Notes: generated by a model not told the origin, from the letters alone. A stretch of 64,000 bases of DNA from Sporosarcina sp. PTS2304 (GCF_003351785.1 NZ_CP031230.1:186001-250000); one strand, 5' to 3'. Shown: positions 1 to 9,299, numbered from the stretch's first letter. Made by a program: numbers and translations.

Positions 1-2
1 GT

Positions 3-56
3 ATCAATATGTCCAATTTACTTCCAGCAGGTAAAGAACATACGGACGCGCTATAA
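3..56 (+). CDS. 3' end of an unidentified upstream gene (partial)
   Basis: An open frame enters from the left edge and ends at a TAA at 54-56; the visible residues are about INMSNLLPAGKEHTDAL. A hairpin terminator follows after three bases, which supports a real gene end here. Another frame is also open to the TGA at 58-60, so the frame choice is a judgement. The fragment is too short to name a family. Confidence 0.35.
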   Translation: MNMSNLLPAGKEHTDAL

Positions 57-59
57 GTG

Positions 60-110
60 AAAAAACCGCATGAAATCCAGTGAAGCAGACTGGATATCAT
101 GCGGTTTTTC
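60..110. terminator. Bidirectional rho-independent terminator
   Basis: A long inverted repeat has arms reading AAAAACCGCATGA and TCATGCGGTTTTT, continued by ATCCAGT/ACTGGAT with one mismatch. It lies between the end of the left-edge gene and the convergent SLH glucosaminidase gene, with T runs on both strands. Confidence 0.85.
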
Positions 111-119
111 TATTGTCAT

Positions 120-2144
120 TTACTTGACTAGCGTCACAAGATCCGAGTGAATCCAACCATAGCGCTGAGTAGGGCTCTTGAATTCAGGATTGGTATCAGC
201 AAATACTTTGTACCATGTATAGCCGTCTTCGTCTTTGGCGCGATCTACTATGACAATTGGGTAACCGAAAGCAGATAGTTCGCCAGGATTTTTAGCTTTA
301 TATGCAAATAAAATATTATTGTTTTGTTTCGATGTAGGGCTTGTGCGAATATTGACATCAGTCGACCCTGAATAAGAAATGAATGCTAGTTCCGCCTGAT
401 TTGCATCTTTTTGGCCTAAGAACTGGTCGATTCTCCACATATGTCCCGCAATTTTACTTCCCCAAAATGGATCAGATGCATATTTCATATTGAATCCAAC
501 CGCTTTATTTCCGGGTGCTGCTCCATTCGCGTAGGCACCAAATGGATTAGCATAATTTAAATTAATATAACGTGTAATGAAAGCGTCAATACTTTTCGTT
601 GGATTTTGATAATACTCGCCTTTATCAGGAGAAGAATCAAATACTCGAATACCGAAAATATTGTTTTTTGTTTGAGCATTTGCACTCATTCCATAATCAC
701 TTTCATGGATAGCTGTAGCGATAATGAACATCGCATTTACATTATGCAATTCTTCCATCTTTTTAGCATAAGTGCCTAACCCGATTAACTTAGACTTTGT
801 TGAAGCGTTCTTATAACGTGCAATGCCTGTCTTTTGTCTAGCATCCAGCGCATACGCAATGAAACGATTCAAGTCTGCAGCTGAATAGGAAGAAGGTTGC
901 CGTACAGATTGGAACTGAAAGTAAGGATAGTATGTCACGACTTGACTGCTTCCTTTTTCTTTAAAATGCACACCGTCGTTACTTGTATATGTCTGACCTT
1001 TTTTCATAGCGGGCGAAGCGGGTCCTACAGTGTAATCTGTATAGCGTCCTGAATACTGTCGGCTTTTTGCATCATATGTACGATAATATGGATAGTGTAC
1101 GAGCAGACCGTCATTATTTACTATGTAGTAACTAGCTCCTTTTGACAGTTGTGTGGGAACTAAGTCAACTTCCGCATGCTTTGCGTAATACGTATAGCCA
1201 CCGACTCCTACAACTACACGTTCCTCACTGCTACCAATGTACTCTAACTCATGTCCTTTTTGAACGTAAGTTACTTCGTTCTTTAGTGCAGTGTCACTGT
1301 AAAGCGACGTATACTGCTTTGGATTTTCCGCAGCAAATAATTGACCAGATTTCATTTTGATGATTTTATTATTAATAGAAATAGTTTGAATTACTGAAGT
1401 AGCATTATAAGCTGCAAGTGCATCCGCAAAAGAAAGATAAGAATCGTTTGTTACATTTAATTGACTATTAGATATAGAACTTACTTTATGCACTTTCGGA
1501 TTTTCATTTCCTACAGTAGGTGGTACGGGAGTAGGTGATCCGCCTTGATCGGTAACCGCAAACATTCTATATAAAAATGCAGATGCGTGGGCAATCGTTG
1601 CGTTACTTGTAGGTTTGAAATAACCGTTATCACCGCGAATAATTTTCAGGTTGGATGCTGCGGATACAGCGCCGACAAAGTTCGGTGAAATTTTCTTACT
1701 ATCTTTAAACTGAACGACTGTTGAATTGACAGGAACATTTAAGTGGCGGAATGCTTTGCTGATCATACCTGCCATTTGCTGTCTCGTAATCTGCTGATTG
1801 GCTTTGAACGTACCATCTGGATAACCGCTCAAAATACCGGCCCCAGCCGCGTTTTGTATTTCGATCGTGCGGGACTGATTGGCTTTTAAATCTTTGAATG
1901 TGTATTTCGTAGAAACAGGCAGTGAAAGTGAACGTGCTAAGTAAGAAGCAAACTCACCTCTAGTTACTGCACGATTTGGATAAACGTTTCCTTTGGCGTC
2001 TGTTTGGATCACGCCTTTATTCACCCAAAATGTCAGCTCCTCTTTCATTTGATGATTGCTAAAATCATTGGCACTTGCAACGGAAGCAAAAAACGGAGAA
2101 ACTAGTAGAAGCAACAACACAAATGGTGTAATCCATCTTTTCAA
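120..2144 (-). CDS. SLH-domain endo-beta-N-acetylglucosaminidase (wall autolysin)
   Basis: This is a secreted cell-wall hydrolase of 674 residues. It begins with a signal peptide (about residues 1-25, ending ASVASA). Three SLH repeats follow at about 28-200, with the typical FKDL/YPDGTFKANQ pattern, and should anchor the protein to the pyruvylated secondary wall polymer. After a TPVPP linker and a poorly conserved middle comes a glucosaminidase (LytD/Bax-like) domain at about 450-580; the motif TAIHESDYG carries the likely catalytic glutamate. An SH3-like tail (about 600-674) ends in WIHSDL. The family cuts the GlcNAc-MurNAc glycan chain. The start ATG follows an AGGGGG-type ribosome site. 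The gene stands alone and converges on the left-edge gene. The product type is secure; the substrate preference is inferred. Confidence 0.9.
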   Translation of the reverse strand: MKRWITPFVLLLLLVSPFFASVASANDFSNHQMKEELTFWVNKGVIQTDAKGNVYPNRAVTRGEFASYLARSLSLPVSTKYTFKDLKANQSRTIEIQNAAGAGILSGYPDGTFKANQQITRQQMAGMISKAFRHLNVPVNSTVVQFKDSKKISPNFVGAVSAASNLKIIRGDNGYFKPTSNATIAHASAFLYRMFAVTDQGGSPTPVPPTVGNENPKVHKVSSISNSQLNVTNDSYLSFADALAAYNATSVIQTISINNKIIKMKSGQLFAAENPKQYTSLYSDTALKNEVTYVQKGHELEYIGSSEERVVVGVGGYTYYAKHAEVDLVPTQLSKGASYYIVNNDGLLVHYPYYRTYDAKSRQYSGRYTDYTVGPASPAMKKGQTYTSNDGVHFKEKGSSQVVTYYPYFQFQSVRQPSSYSAADLNRFIAYALDARQKTGIARYKNASTKSKLIGLGTYAKKMEELHNVNAMFIIATAIHESDYGMSANAQTKNNIFGIRVFDSSPDKGEYYQNPTKSIDAFITRYINLNYANPFGAYANGAAPGNKAVGFNMKYASDPFWGSKIAGHMWRIDQFLGQKDANQAELAFISYSGSTDVNIRTSPTSKQNNNILFAYKAKNPGELSAFGYPIVIVDRAKDEDGYTWYKVFADTNPEFKSPTQRYGWIHSDLVTLVK

Positions 2145-2376
2145 ATCTAAACCCCCTCTATAAATCTTCCATAATTGTATCAGAAAGTGAACTTTTTAGT
2201 AAGTTGCTTTTAGCATATTGGTAGATTCATATCACAGGGAAATCCATTACTCTGTACATTTTCAACAACATTTGAATGAATTCGAAAATATGAAACGAAA
2301 GCCTTCACAATTCCGTCCTATATAGTGATATAATGCAACAAGGAACACGCAAGCGCAGAAAGGGTTTTATAGTCTA

Positions 2377-3849
2377 ATGAATAAATGGATGAAGCGATTG
2401 GAAAAACAATCGACAACAACTTTATTGATTGCAGTAGCAGTGATGCTTATTGCTTTGTTGCTGCCATCAAAAATAGCATTACTTGGTACGGCATTGTTTT
2501 TTGTCATATTCTCATTTTTACAGCCCCAACAGAGCATTTTGTTCTTAGTGATGTACGTCAATATTCGACCGTTTTTAATTGAAGTAAATAGTGGTTTGAA
2601 ATTGATAGGGGATTTAATAATTTTTGTCGTATTTGCATGGACATTGTTTACATTCAGACATACTATTCGTTCGTTATTCACGTTTAAATGGTTTGAGTGG
2701 AGTTATTTTGCATTCATTCTTTTCGGATCAATTATCGGATGGCTGAATGATGTAATACCGACAGCGATTATTTTCCAAATTCGTACGTTTTTTATTATGT
2801 ATTTGTTGTATTACACGATTTCTAGAATGACACTGACGAACGACTGGTTAAAGAAATTAGCATGGGTGACGGTATGGCTAAATATTGTGATGTCACTTCA
2901 TGGATTAATAGAAAAACTGTCACTACGTCAATTGCTATTGCCAGAGGAATGGAAATATAAAGTATTATCTGCAACAAATTTTGTACGAATTTATGGATTG
3001 GCAGGCAATCCGAACTCGTTGGCCTTATCTTTGTTTTTTGGTATTATCGGTCTAATATTTTTACAACATATGTACCAAGGAGCTAAATATAAATGGACTT
3101 TCCGGGTATTGCTCGTGCTATTCTTTGGAATACTTGTCCTTACTTACTCAAGAGGTACGTGGATTTCGGCACTGACGTTTGCTGTCGTATTCATAGTCAT
3201 GACGAGAAAATGGTATTTATTGAAGCGTCTAGCAATCGCAGGTATTACATCCATCATCTTAATCTACTATCCAGTAAACTTAGCGGTTGACTATATTCAA
3301 GAGCTAGGGGTACCTATTGAGCAGAAGCCGCCAACTACAGGGAGTATTGGAGAGCGTTTCGGAGAGACATTTGATGAAAAGAATTTGGCATTAATGACGG
3401 AAAGCGGCCGATTCTTCTATATACGAAAAGGTTTTGAAATTTTTGGTGACCATCCGATCACAGGTACTGGATTTGGTTCATTTGGTGGTTCGGCTACACT
3501 GTCATATGGTTCTCCAATCTATGATCATTATGGTATAAGCTCCGATATCTATGGAGGTAAGTATTTTTATTCTGACAACCAATACATCCAAGTTATTGCG
3601 GAAACAGGTGTGATTGGTGTCTTCATCTTTGCGCTGTTCTTGCTAAGTATGTTGTGGTTTTTCTGGAAATCCAGAAAAACAAACTTTGGTGTATTTATGA
3701 TTGCTTTATGGATTTCTACCGGTGTTTCAGGAATGTACTATAATATTTGGGAATTAAAAATGTACACATTATTCTACTTCATCTTACTTGGTGCATTTGT
3801 TGCTATGTCTAAATCGACAGAGCGACAGGTAAAAACTACGAATGGGTAA
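2377..3849 (+). CDS. O-antigen ligase/Wzy-like polysaccharide polymerase membrane protein
   Basis: This 490-residue protein is almost entirely hydrophobic, with about 11-12 membrane segments and one larger outside loop around residues 300-400. That loop carries the GHPITGTGFGSF-type motif seen in Wzy_C/O-antigen ligase family proteins (GxGxG just after a short helix). These enzymes polymerise or transfer undecaprenyl-linked glycans at the outer face of the membrane. Here the substrate is unknown; a secondary cell-wall polymer is likely because the neighbours are SLH proteins and csaB. The start chosen is the first ATG; the ribosome site GAAAGGG sits rather far upstream, and ATG 2389 is an alternative. 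A strong terminator closes the gene, so it looks monocistronic. Confidence 0.82.
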   Translation: MNKWMKRLEKQSTTTLLIAVAVMLIALLLPSKIALLGTALFFVIFSFLQPQQSILFLVMYVNIRPFLIEVNSGLKLIGDLIIFVVFAWTLFTFRHTIRSLFTFKWFEWSYFAFILFGSIIGWLNDVIPTAIIFQIRTFFIMYLLYYTISRMTLTNDWLKKLAWVTVWLNIVMSLHGLIEKLSLRQLLLPEEWKYKVLSATNFVRIYGLAGNPNSLALSLFFGIIGLIFLQHMYQGAKYKWTFRVLLVLFFGILVLTYSRGTWISALTFAVVFIVMTRKWYLLKRLAIAGITSIILIYYPVNLAVDYIQELGVPIEQKPPTTGSIGERFGETFDEKNLALMTESGRFFYIRKGFEIFGDHPITGTGFGSFGGSATLSYGSPIYDHYGISSDIYGGKYFYSDNQYIQVIAETGVIGVFIFALFLLSMLWFFWKSRKTNFGVFMIALWISTGVSGMYYNIWELKMYTLFYFILLGAFVAMSKSTERQVKTTNG

Positions 3850-3869
3850 TTCCTATTCGTAGTTTTTTT
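3831..3869 (+). terminator. Rho-independent terminator of the Wzy-like gene
   Basis: The arms AAAACTACGAAT and ATTCGTAGTTTT are followed by a T run. The stem overlaps the last codons and stop of the gene. Confidence 0.88.
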
Positions 3870-4010
3870 GTAGAAATAAAAACAGTAAGAGGGAGTGTGT
3901 TCTGACTGTATTCTCGTTCAAATGACAGATAGTAATTTAATGATCAGTTTGGTAGACTGTATAGTGATATAGAAAAGAAAAGGTGGAGTTGCTTTATCAA
4001 TCGAAGTACT

Positions 4011-6335
4011 TTGCTAGTACGTACAAAACGGAGAATAGCCATTACAGCATTGTCTACTGCTATGCTAGTGTTTTTGCCGTTAAGTGCGTCAGCTAGCACA
4101 AAAACCGTCGCAAGTTACCCAGTCTCTTCAGGTGTCAATTATACTCACTATACATATTCAGCGAGCAGTCATATCAATCATTTATCTATTAATTTACATG
4201 ATCCCTATACGAAACTGAAAATGGGTGTACCGTCACCAATCGCTAAAACAGCCCCTACGCTAACACTTGCCAATCGCGATTCAAAAGAAGGTCACCGTGT
4301 CGTCGGCGCTGTCAACGCTTCCTTTTTCGACATGAAAACAGGTATGCCGATGTATTTGCTCTCGGAAGGCAATGAAATCATCAATGGTGGGGTCATTTCG
4401 AGTTCGAATTCCTATTATGTCAGTCATCCAATTGCATTCGGTGTGACAAGTAATGGACTAGCGGAAATAGATAATTTTAATTTAGGGATTGAAGTAGGTG
4501 CAAAAGGGAACGTTTATCAAATGACAGGAATCAACCGCGAACGTCAAGCCGATGAAACGATTATTTTTACACCGCAACATTATAAAAGAACTACAGGTTC
4601 TAATGAGTTCGGTATTGAAATAGTTGTAGAAACGAATTCACCTATAACGTCCACTCATTATGGACAACAACTTTATGGAAAAGTCGTTAACGTTCGGGGA
4701 TATGGAGATAAAAAAGCAGTGAGTATTCCAGAAAACGGCTTTGTATTATCTGTTCATGGGAAGAAAGGATTGGAGCGCTTCAAATCACTTAATCCTGGAG
4801 ATGACGTATCTTTAACATTATCGATCGATGAGAAATGGAAAGATTCCGAGTTTATGATGGCGAGTGGACCGATGCTTGTAAAAGACGGTAAACGCCATAT
4901 TACGATGGACACAAACAACTGGCGCGCAACTGCGTTAACTGCAAGAACTGCGATAGCAATCAGTCGGGATAAGAAACAAGTCCATTTAGTAACAGTGGAT
5001 TCGCGTTCTGGTTACAGTAATGGGATGACCCTCATTCAATTTGCCAATTACTTAGTATCTCAAGGATATGACCGTGCATTGAATTTTGATGGTGGCGGTT
5101 CGACAACGATGGGAATACGTAACTATGGCAGCAATACAGTAGTGCTTGCCAATCGTACAACGAATGCTAGTCAACGAAATATTTCAGCTATTGTGGAAGC
5201 GGTCAGTACAGCCCCTACGGGAGAGCCTGCGATAGTTAATGTGTCACGTCAACAAGTGGGTGAGATGCTAGTAGGCGCAACTGCAGATTTGAAACTCAAT
5301 CATGTGCTCGATGCTTATTATAATCCAATCGTTCCTAATTCTTCTCAACTTGTCACAACATCGGCTGCTGGAACAATTGAAGGTACAGGCTTGACGTACC
5401 AAGCAGTAAAACCAGGGATAGATCGATTGCAAGTGAATTACGGACGTGCGATGCAATCATTCCCGGTTACAGTTGTAGATCAACCAGCAAAGTTACTCGT
5501 TACATCAACGGCTACGAATGTGAAGCCAGGAGAAAGAATTACCTTTAGTGCCACAGCTGAAGACACAACGGGAAAACCTTTAATCTACCAACCAAGTCAA
5601 TTGCAGTGGAGTGTAGTAGATGAATCTGTAGGCTCTATCTCTTCTAACGGGACATTTATAGCCAAGCAGCCCGGAAAGACAGAAGTACACGCAACACTTG
5701 GTAAGAAAATAATAGCGGTACCAATCGAAGTGAAATCAACGGATATAGTAGTTCCTACTCCGATACCTCCAACAGGGGGAGATATGGGAACAGGTACAGA
5801 CTTGTTTAAAGATGTCCCTTTATCCTATCCATATGCTACGGAAATTTACTTTTTACGTAATCAGCAAATCATAATGGGAGATGTGGACGGTAACTTCAAT
5901 CCTGGCAACACATTATCTAGAGAACACGCTGCTGTTATTTTAAGTCGTGCATTCAATCTAGCGCCTGTCACAGAAGCCCGACAAATATTCAGTGACGTAC
6001 CGAAGTCACATCGCTATTATAATGAAATAAGTGCTATTTCGAATGCAAACATAGTAGGAGGCTACTCTGACGGGACATTTAATCCGAAAGGTCAATTAAC
6101 ACGTTCTCAAATGGCTATGATTCTTGTAAAAGCCTATAATCTTGAAGGGGAATCAGTCAATAAATTTAAAGATGTCTCCAAAAATCATGGAGCATATAAA
6201 CAAATTCATATTTTAGCGAATCACGGGATCACAACCGGAAATGAAAAAGGTGAATTTATGCCAGGCATTCCTGTGAATCGTGCACAATTCAGCGCATTCC
6301 TATATAGAAGTATCACATCTGTTGATTTACCATAG
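4011..6335 (+). CDS. SLH-anchored phosphodiester glycosidase (NAGPA-like) with Ig-like domain
   Basis: This is a 774-residue exoprotein with a signal peptide (ending LPLSASAS). It has a phosphodiester glycosidase/NAGPA domain (old DUF2233) at about residues 90-400, including the hallmark NFDGGGSTTM near residue 360. A BIG2-like Ig module follows at about 490-580, then a Pro/Thr linker and three C-terminal SLH repeats (about 598-774). The family removes sugars linked through phosphodiesters and is often tied to exopolysaccharide or wall-polymer turnover. The start is uncertain: the frame opens at a TTG that lies 22 nt after the good AGGTGGAG site (3981-3988), much farther than usual. An unusual start codon nearer that site (in-frame ATC at 3996) or a small upstream sequence error is possible. 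SLH repeats at the C-terminus contrast with the N-terminal placement in the first gene. Confidence 0.88.
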   Translation: MLVRTKRRIAITALSTAMLVFLPLSASASTKTVASYPVSSGVNYTHYTYSASSHINHLSINLHDPYTKLKMGVPSPIAKTAPTLTLANRDSKEGHRVVGAVNASFFDMKTGMPMYLLSEGNEIINGGVISSSNSYYVSHPIAFGVTSNGLAEIDNFNLGIEVGAKGNVYQMTGINRERQADETIIFTPQHYKRTTGSNEFGIEIVVETNSPITSTHYGQQLYGKVVNVRGYGDKKAVSIPENGFVLSVHGKKGLERFKSLNPGDDVSLTLSIDEKWKDSEFMMASGPMLVKDGKRHITMDTNNWRATALTARTAIAISRDKKQVHLVTVDSRSGYSNGMTLIQFANYLVSQGYDRALNFDGGGSTTMGIRNYGSNTVVLANRTTNASQRNISAIVEAVSTAPTGEPAIVNVSRQQVGEMLVGATADLKLNHVLDAYYNPIVPNSSQLVTTSAAGTIEGTGLTYQAVKPGIDRLQVNYGRAMQSFPVTVVDQPAKLLVTSTATNVKPGERITFSATAEDTTGKPLIYQPSQLQWSVVDESVGSISSNGTFIAKQPGKTEVHATLGKKIIAVPIEVKSTDIVVPTPIPPTGGDMGTGTDLFKDVPLSYPYATEIYFLRNQQIIMGDVDGNFNPGNTLSREHAAVILSRAFNLAPVTEARQIFSDVPKSHRYYNEISAISNANIVGGYSDGTFNPKGQLTRSQMAMILVKAYNLEGESVNKFKDVSKNHGAYKQIHILANHGITTGNEKGEFMPGIPVNRAQFSAFLYRSITSVDLP

Positions 6336-6405
6336 GATATATAATCCATCCGTTAACGTAAAAGCGAGAGAGACGATAGAAATAAGCGGTTGACTATGGC
6401 GGTTG

Positions 6406-7040
6406 GATGGAGTGAAGCTGACTTGGAATGTCTTGCGGCTTGCGCTTCCAGACGATACGCTTTCCGGAGAGGGCGCGGCGGATCCCCAAGCGCTGCGAGT
6501 TACACCTGTCAAATGCAAAGATGTGCTCCTTCTCGCTGCGCTTCACTCGTAAAAGCCGTCCTTCGCTACGGCTTTCCCTTATCCTCTCGGAGTCGATCGT
6601 CTGTAAGCTTCAGCCGGACTTAGTGTAGGCAAGACAGTTTGATCACTCTTTGTAGGTGGTGAAATCCAAGTTGACTTGTCTAATACAATCTGACCGTTTT
6701 TGAAATTAGAAAGTAGCGAAGTGTTGCTAGCTACTATGACTGTTTCGATGAACTGAGTGGAAAAGCAATGACTCTATATATATTCAGTCAGGCAATCTAA
6801 AGCTTCACCCACACTGTTCAGGAAACGGAACTTACCATACTCTATTTCTGAACGAACACCAACTGACTTCCCGACAAAAATTCAAGGATTCTCCCGGAAG
6901 AATTGGCGACTCCTGGAGGATCAGAGCGACAGGCGTAATCGCCACGCACTTTTGGCGAGTCCGCCGCGCTCCCTCAGGAAAGCGTCCGGTTCTGTAGGGA
7001 GAATCCTCACACGTACACTCATTTTCTGCACCACCAAAGG
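6406..7040 (+). repeat. Composite repeat element, copy E1 (A unit - linker - inverted B unit)
   Basis: The left part is an A unit whose outer stem runs from CAGACGAT at 6449 to ATCGTCTG ending 6603; it carries a roughly 68-nt internal insertion (about 6511-6578). A linker of about 250 bp follows (from TTGATCACTCTTTGTAG). The right part is a B unit in the opposite orientation, bounded by AGGATTCTCCC (6885) and GGGAGAATCCT (to 7007). The same order occurs at 45.0 and 50.05 kb and, reversed, at 56.9 kb. Linker copies differ by 1-3 base indels, so the short ORFs across it are not conserved coding regions. It fills most of the gap between the SLH glycosidase gene and csaB. Confidence 0.85.
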
Positions 7041-7053
7041 AAAAGTTACTCAC

Positions 7054-7131
7054 CCCAATTTCTGGACGAACACGGACTGACTTACGAACACAAAGTCAAG
7101 GATTTTCCCAGAAGAACCGGCGACTCCGCAG
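7054..7131 (+). repeat. Truncated B-unit remnant beside copy E1
   Basis: This repeats the B-side shoulder and the first half of a B unit (CTGGACGAACACGGACTGAC, then an AGGATTTTCCC-like arm and AGAACCGGCGACTCC). It then breaks off. It shows that B units are also duplicated or partly deleted singly. Confidence 0.7.
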
Positions 7132-7133
7132 CG

Positions 7134-7175
7134 AAAGGTTTTCAAATCAATTGCTTTGATTTGGAAGCCTTTCTG
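7134..7175 (+). terminator. Terminator-like hairpin upstream of csaB
   Basis: AAAGGTTTTCAAATCAA pairs with TTTGATTTGGAAGCCTTT, leaving a few mismatches, and a T-rich stretch follows. No gene ends just before it, so it may end read-through from the SLH gene and repeat, or be part of the csaB leader. Confidence 0.5.
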
Positions 7176-7246
7176 TCGTTTGCATACACTAAAAAACTTC
7201 AGTCTGCTATACTTGAAACAAATGATTTGAAAAGGATGTATGAACA

Positions 7247-8395
7247 GTGAAAATAGGAATTGTAGGAAACTATGGGAATGACAATAATGGAGATGAAGCT
7301 ATTTTACTCAGTATCATTTCACAAGTAACATCGGTTTTCCAAGTTCCAAGCGACGTGATCACCGTATTCAGTAATAATCCAAAACAAACAGCACAACGAT
7401 ATCAAGTAATGAGTGCGCCTTTATACTACAAAAAAGGCAATGCTGTAAAAACATTCGGAGCCACCTATTTACAAAATAAGAAAATCGTTAAAACGTTTGA
7501 CTTGCTGATCATTGGGGGCGGCGGAATTTTAATGGACTTATATAAAAGGGAAGCTCCTCTGTATGGTTCATATGCGATGATGGCTAAACATTCGGGTGTG
7601 CCATATGTAATTTACGGTTGCGGAGCGGGGCCGCTTAGCAGCGAGTTAGGGAAATGGTTTATTCGTTACATGAGTAAGCACGCGCATAGTATTTCTGTAC
7701 GCGATCCGGAATCAGCTGACCTATTGAAATCTATAGGCGTACAAAAGTATGTCGAGGTAATAGGGGACCCGGCATTTTCATTGAAAAAAGAACGTAAGAC
7801 GATTGGGGAACGACCTCTGAAAATCGGTGTCACAGCAGTTCCTTATTATCATGGAGGCTATTGGCCGGAGAGTAAAGAAACGATTTATCAGTTGTATATA
7901 GAAGGAATGGCAAAAAATCTAGATGCGTTAGCGGCAAAACAACCAGTCGACATTACATTTTTTGCAACAAAGTTTCCGCAAGATGCAGACGTCACAAAAG
8001 ACATTCAGGCATTGATGAAATACTCCGATCGCACGACTGTGATCGATCATAATTTATTGCCGGCAGATTTACTCGAAGTAACTGCTGCCCAGGATATAGT
8101 CATCGGCACCCGATTACATTCATTAATTTTAGCTACTTGTACAGCAACACCCATCATTGCGGTATGCTATCACCATAAAGTAACAGACTTTATGAAACTT
8201 GCAGATTTGGAACAGGTGGCGATTCCAATTGGTGAAATGCATGAATCAGCAGATCATTTTTCCAAAGCGTATGATGCGTTGGCAGTCGATTGGAAAAGTA
8301 CATGTGATAAAACAGAATCACTTTCAGCAACATTATATGACGCTGCTATGGAAGGAACTCGACAATTTACAGAAGCAATTAAAAAAAGCGTGTGA
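7247..8395 (+). CDS. csaB: Polysaccharide pyruvyl transferase CsaB
   Basis: CsaB adds ketal-linked pyruvate to the secondary cell-wall polymer, the modification that SLH domains bind. The 382-residue protein begins MKIGIVGNYGNDNNGDEAIL, the nucleotide-binding-fold start typical of the family. It has the glycine-rich LLIIGGGGILMD loop, YGCGAGPL and the C-terminal IGTRLHSLI(L)A motif of pyruvyl transferases. It is a soluble cytoplasmic enzyme. The start is GTG with AAAGGATG 9 nt upstream. Several SLH-domain proteins encoded within 15 kb make the assignment and the biological partner very likely. It is transcribed alone and ends in a strong hairpin. A family member acting on another glycan cannot be excluded by sequence only. 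Confidence 0.92.
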   Translation: MKIGIVGNYGNDNNGDEAILLSIISQVTSVFQVPSDVITVFSNNPKQTAQRYQVMSAPLYYKKGNAVKTFGATYLQNKKIVKTFDLLIIGGGGILMDLYKREAPLYGSYAMMAKHSGVPYVIYGCGAGPLSSELGKWFIRYMSKHAHSISVRDPESADLLKSIGVQKYVEVIGDPAFSLKKERKTIGERPLKIGVTAVPYYHGGYWPESKETIYQLYIEGMAKNLDALAAKQPVDITFFATKFPQDADVTKDIQALMKYSDRTTVIDHNLLPADLLEVTAAQDIVIGTRLHSLILATCTATPIIAVCYHHKVTDFMKLADLEQVAIPIGEMHESADHFSKAYDALAVDWKSTCDKTESLSATLYDAAMEGTRQFTEAIKKSV

Positions 8396-8424
8396 GACCA
8401 ATTCGTCTCGCACGCTTCTTTCTA
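8387..8424 (+). terminator. Terminator after csaB
   Basis: The arms AGCGTGTGAGAC and GTCTCGCACGCT have a 6-nt loop, followed by TTCTTTCT. The structure overlaps the csaB stop and also lies at the end of the convergent LytTR gene. Confidence 0.85.
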
Positions 8425-9201
8425 TTAAAAACCTAACATGGAACGTACATCATTTAAATACGTTTGACTGACAGATAATTCCGTTCCATCTACTAATGTA
8501 ATCACCAGGTTGGAAGAGAAATCCCTAGATATCTTTTCTATGCAATTCATATTAATAATGTAAGAACGATGAATACGCAAGAAAAAACGGGGAAGTCTGA
8601 GATGTAAGTCTTTTAGTGTGAAGCTAATATTATATTGCTCGCCCGCTGTATAAAACCATGTTTTCTTATGCAAACTTTCAATATAAGTGACATGATCCAC
8701 TGGGATAGGAAACCATTCATCTTCCTTTTTTCCAGTAAGAAACTGTAATTGATCTCTTTTTAACACATGGAAGTTTGGCGGAAGAATGATAATTAACGCG
8801 CCTGGTTCTTCTTTTACATCAATAGGGTAGCCGATGCCAAAGTACGACATACCGTACAGAGAGTTATCCATCACAACTTCAACTTTTCTTCGTTCTCTAA
8901 TCGTAACCTCTGCAATACTACCTGTTTGTATATCTTGCCCTTCTTTTAAATGAATATCATGCATTCCTGGATCATAATAAATATAACGATCTCCAATAGC
9001 GATGGCGATCGAAGCGTCTTTTGGCACCCAATCTTCTAAAATAGTAGCATATTGATGTAGAATTTTTTTTGGAACATCAGTATTTTCCATATATTTGTAT
9101 AATCTCCTCTGTATATAGTTACATTCCAAGTCTAACCCTTTCATCCATTCTACCATTCTTTCATCCGCTAAAAAAGCCTTTTTGTCGAAATGAACTGACA
9201 A
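8425..9201 (-). CDS. LytTR-family DNA-binding regulator with N-terminal sensor-like domain
   Basis: The 258-residue protein has a C-terminal LytTR domain (about 160-258). Visible elements are VDHVTYIESLHKKTWFYT, then LRLPRFFLRIHRSYIINMNCIEKI, the usual strand-helix pattern that binds DNA. No receiver domain is present. The N-terminal half (about 55-150) resembles a small-molecule sensing domain of the type found in metabolic regulators (IAIAIGDRYIYY, then SLYGMSYFGIGYPI and PGALIIILPPN), but I do not recognise a ligand. It diverges from the isocitrate lyase gene with fewer than 100 bp between them, so control of that gene and of itself is the natural inference. The start is given as TTG with a weak ribosome site; an in-frame ATG 15 codons downstream is an alternative. 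Confidence 0.8.
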   Translation of the reverse strand: MSVHFDKKAFLADERMVEWMKGLDLECNYIQRRLYKYMENTDVPKKILHQYATILEDWVPKDASIAIAIGDRYIYYDPGMHDIHLKEGQDIQTGSIAEVTIRERRKVEVVMDNSLYGMSYFGIGYPIDVKEEPGALIIILPPNFHVLKRDQLQFLTGKKEDEWFPIPVDHVTYIESLHKKTWFYTAGEQYNISFTLKDLHLRLPRFFLRIHRSYIINMNCIEKISRDFSSNLVITLVDGTELSVSQTYLNDVRSMLGF

Positions 9202-9241
9202 TTCTGATGGACTGTTATATAGTAATACCTAACGAAGATAG

Positions 9242-9265
9242 CTGTTATGAAACAGACTGTAACAG
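9242..9265. promoter_or_regulatory. Candidate operator between the LytTR regulator and aceA
   Basis: The inverted arms CTGTTA (9242-9247) and TAACAG (9260-9265) are separated by 12 nt and lie in the divergent intergenic region. A further ACAGTTAG follows immediately. It is a plausible regulator site, but it does not clearly match the published LytTR pair consensus. Confidence 0.35.
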
Positions 9266-9299
9266 TTAGCCGTTGAAAAATTGGGAAGGTGTGAAGATA

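Noticed and set aside
9202-9299. Classical LytTR double binding site upstream of aceA
   Set aside because: GTT-containing half-sites are present but do not fit the consensus ends or the usual spacing; only a generic inverted repeat is reported.
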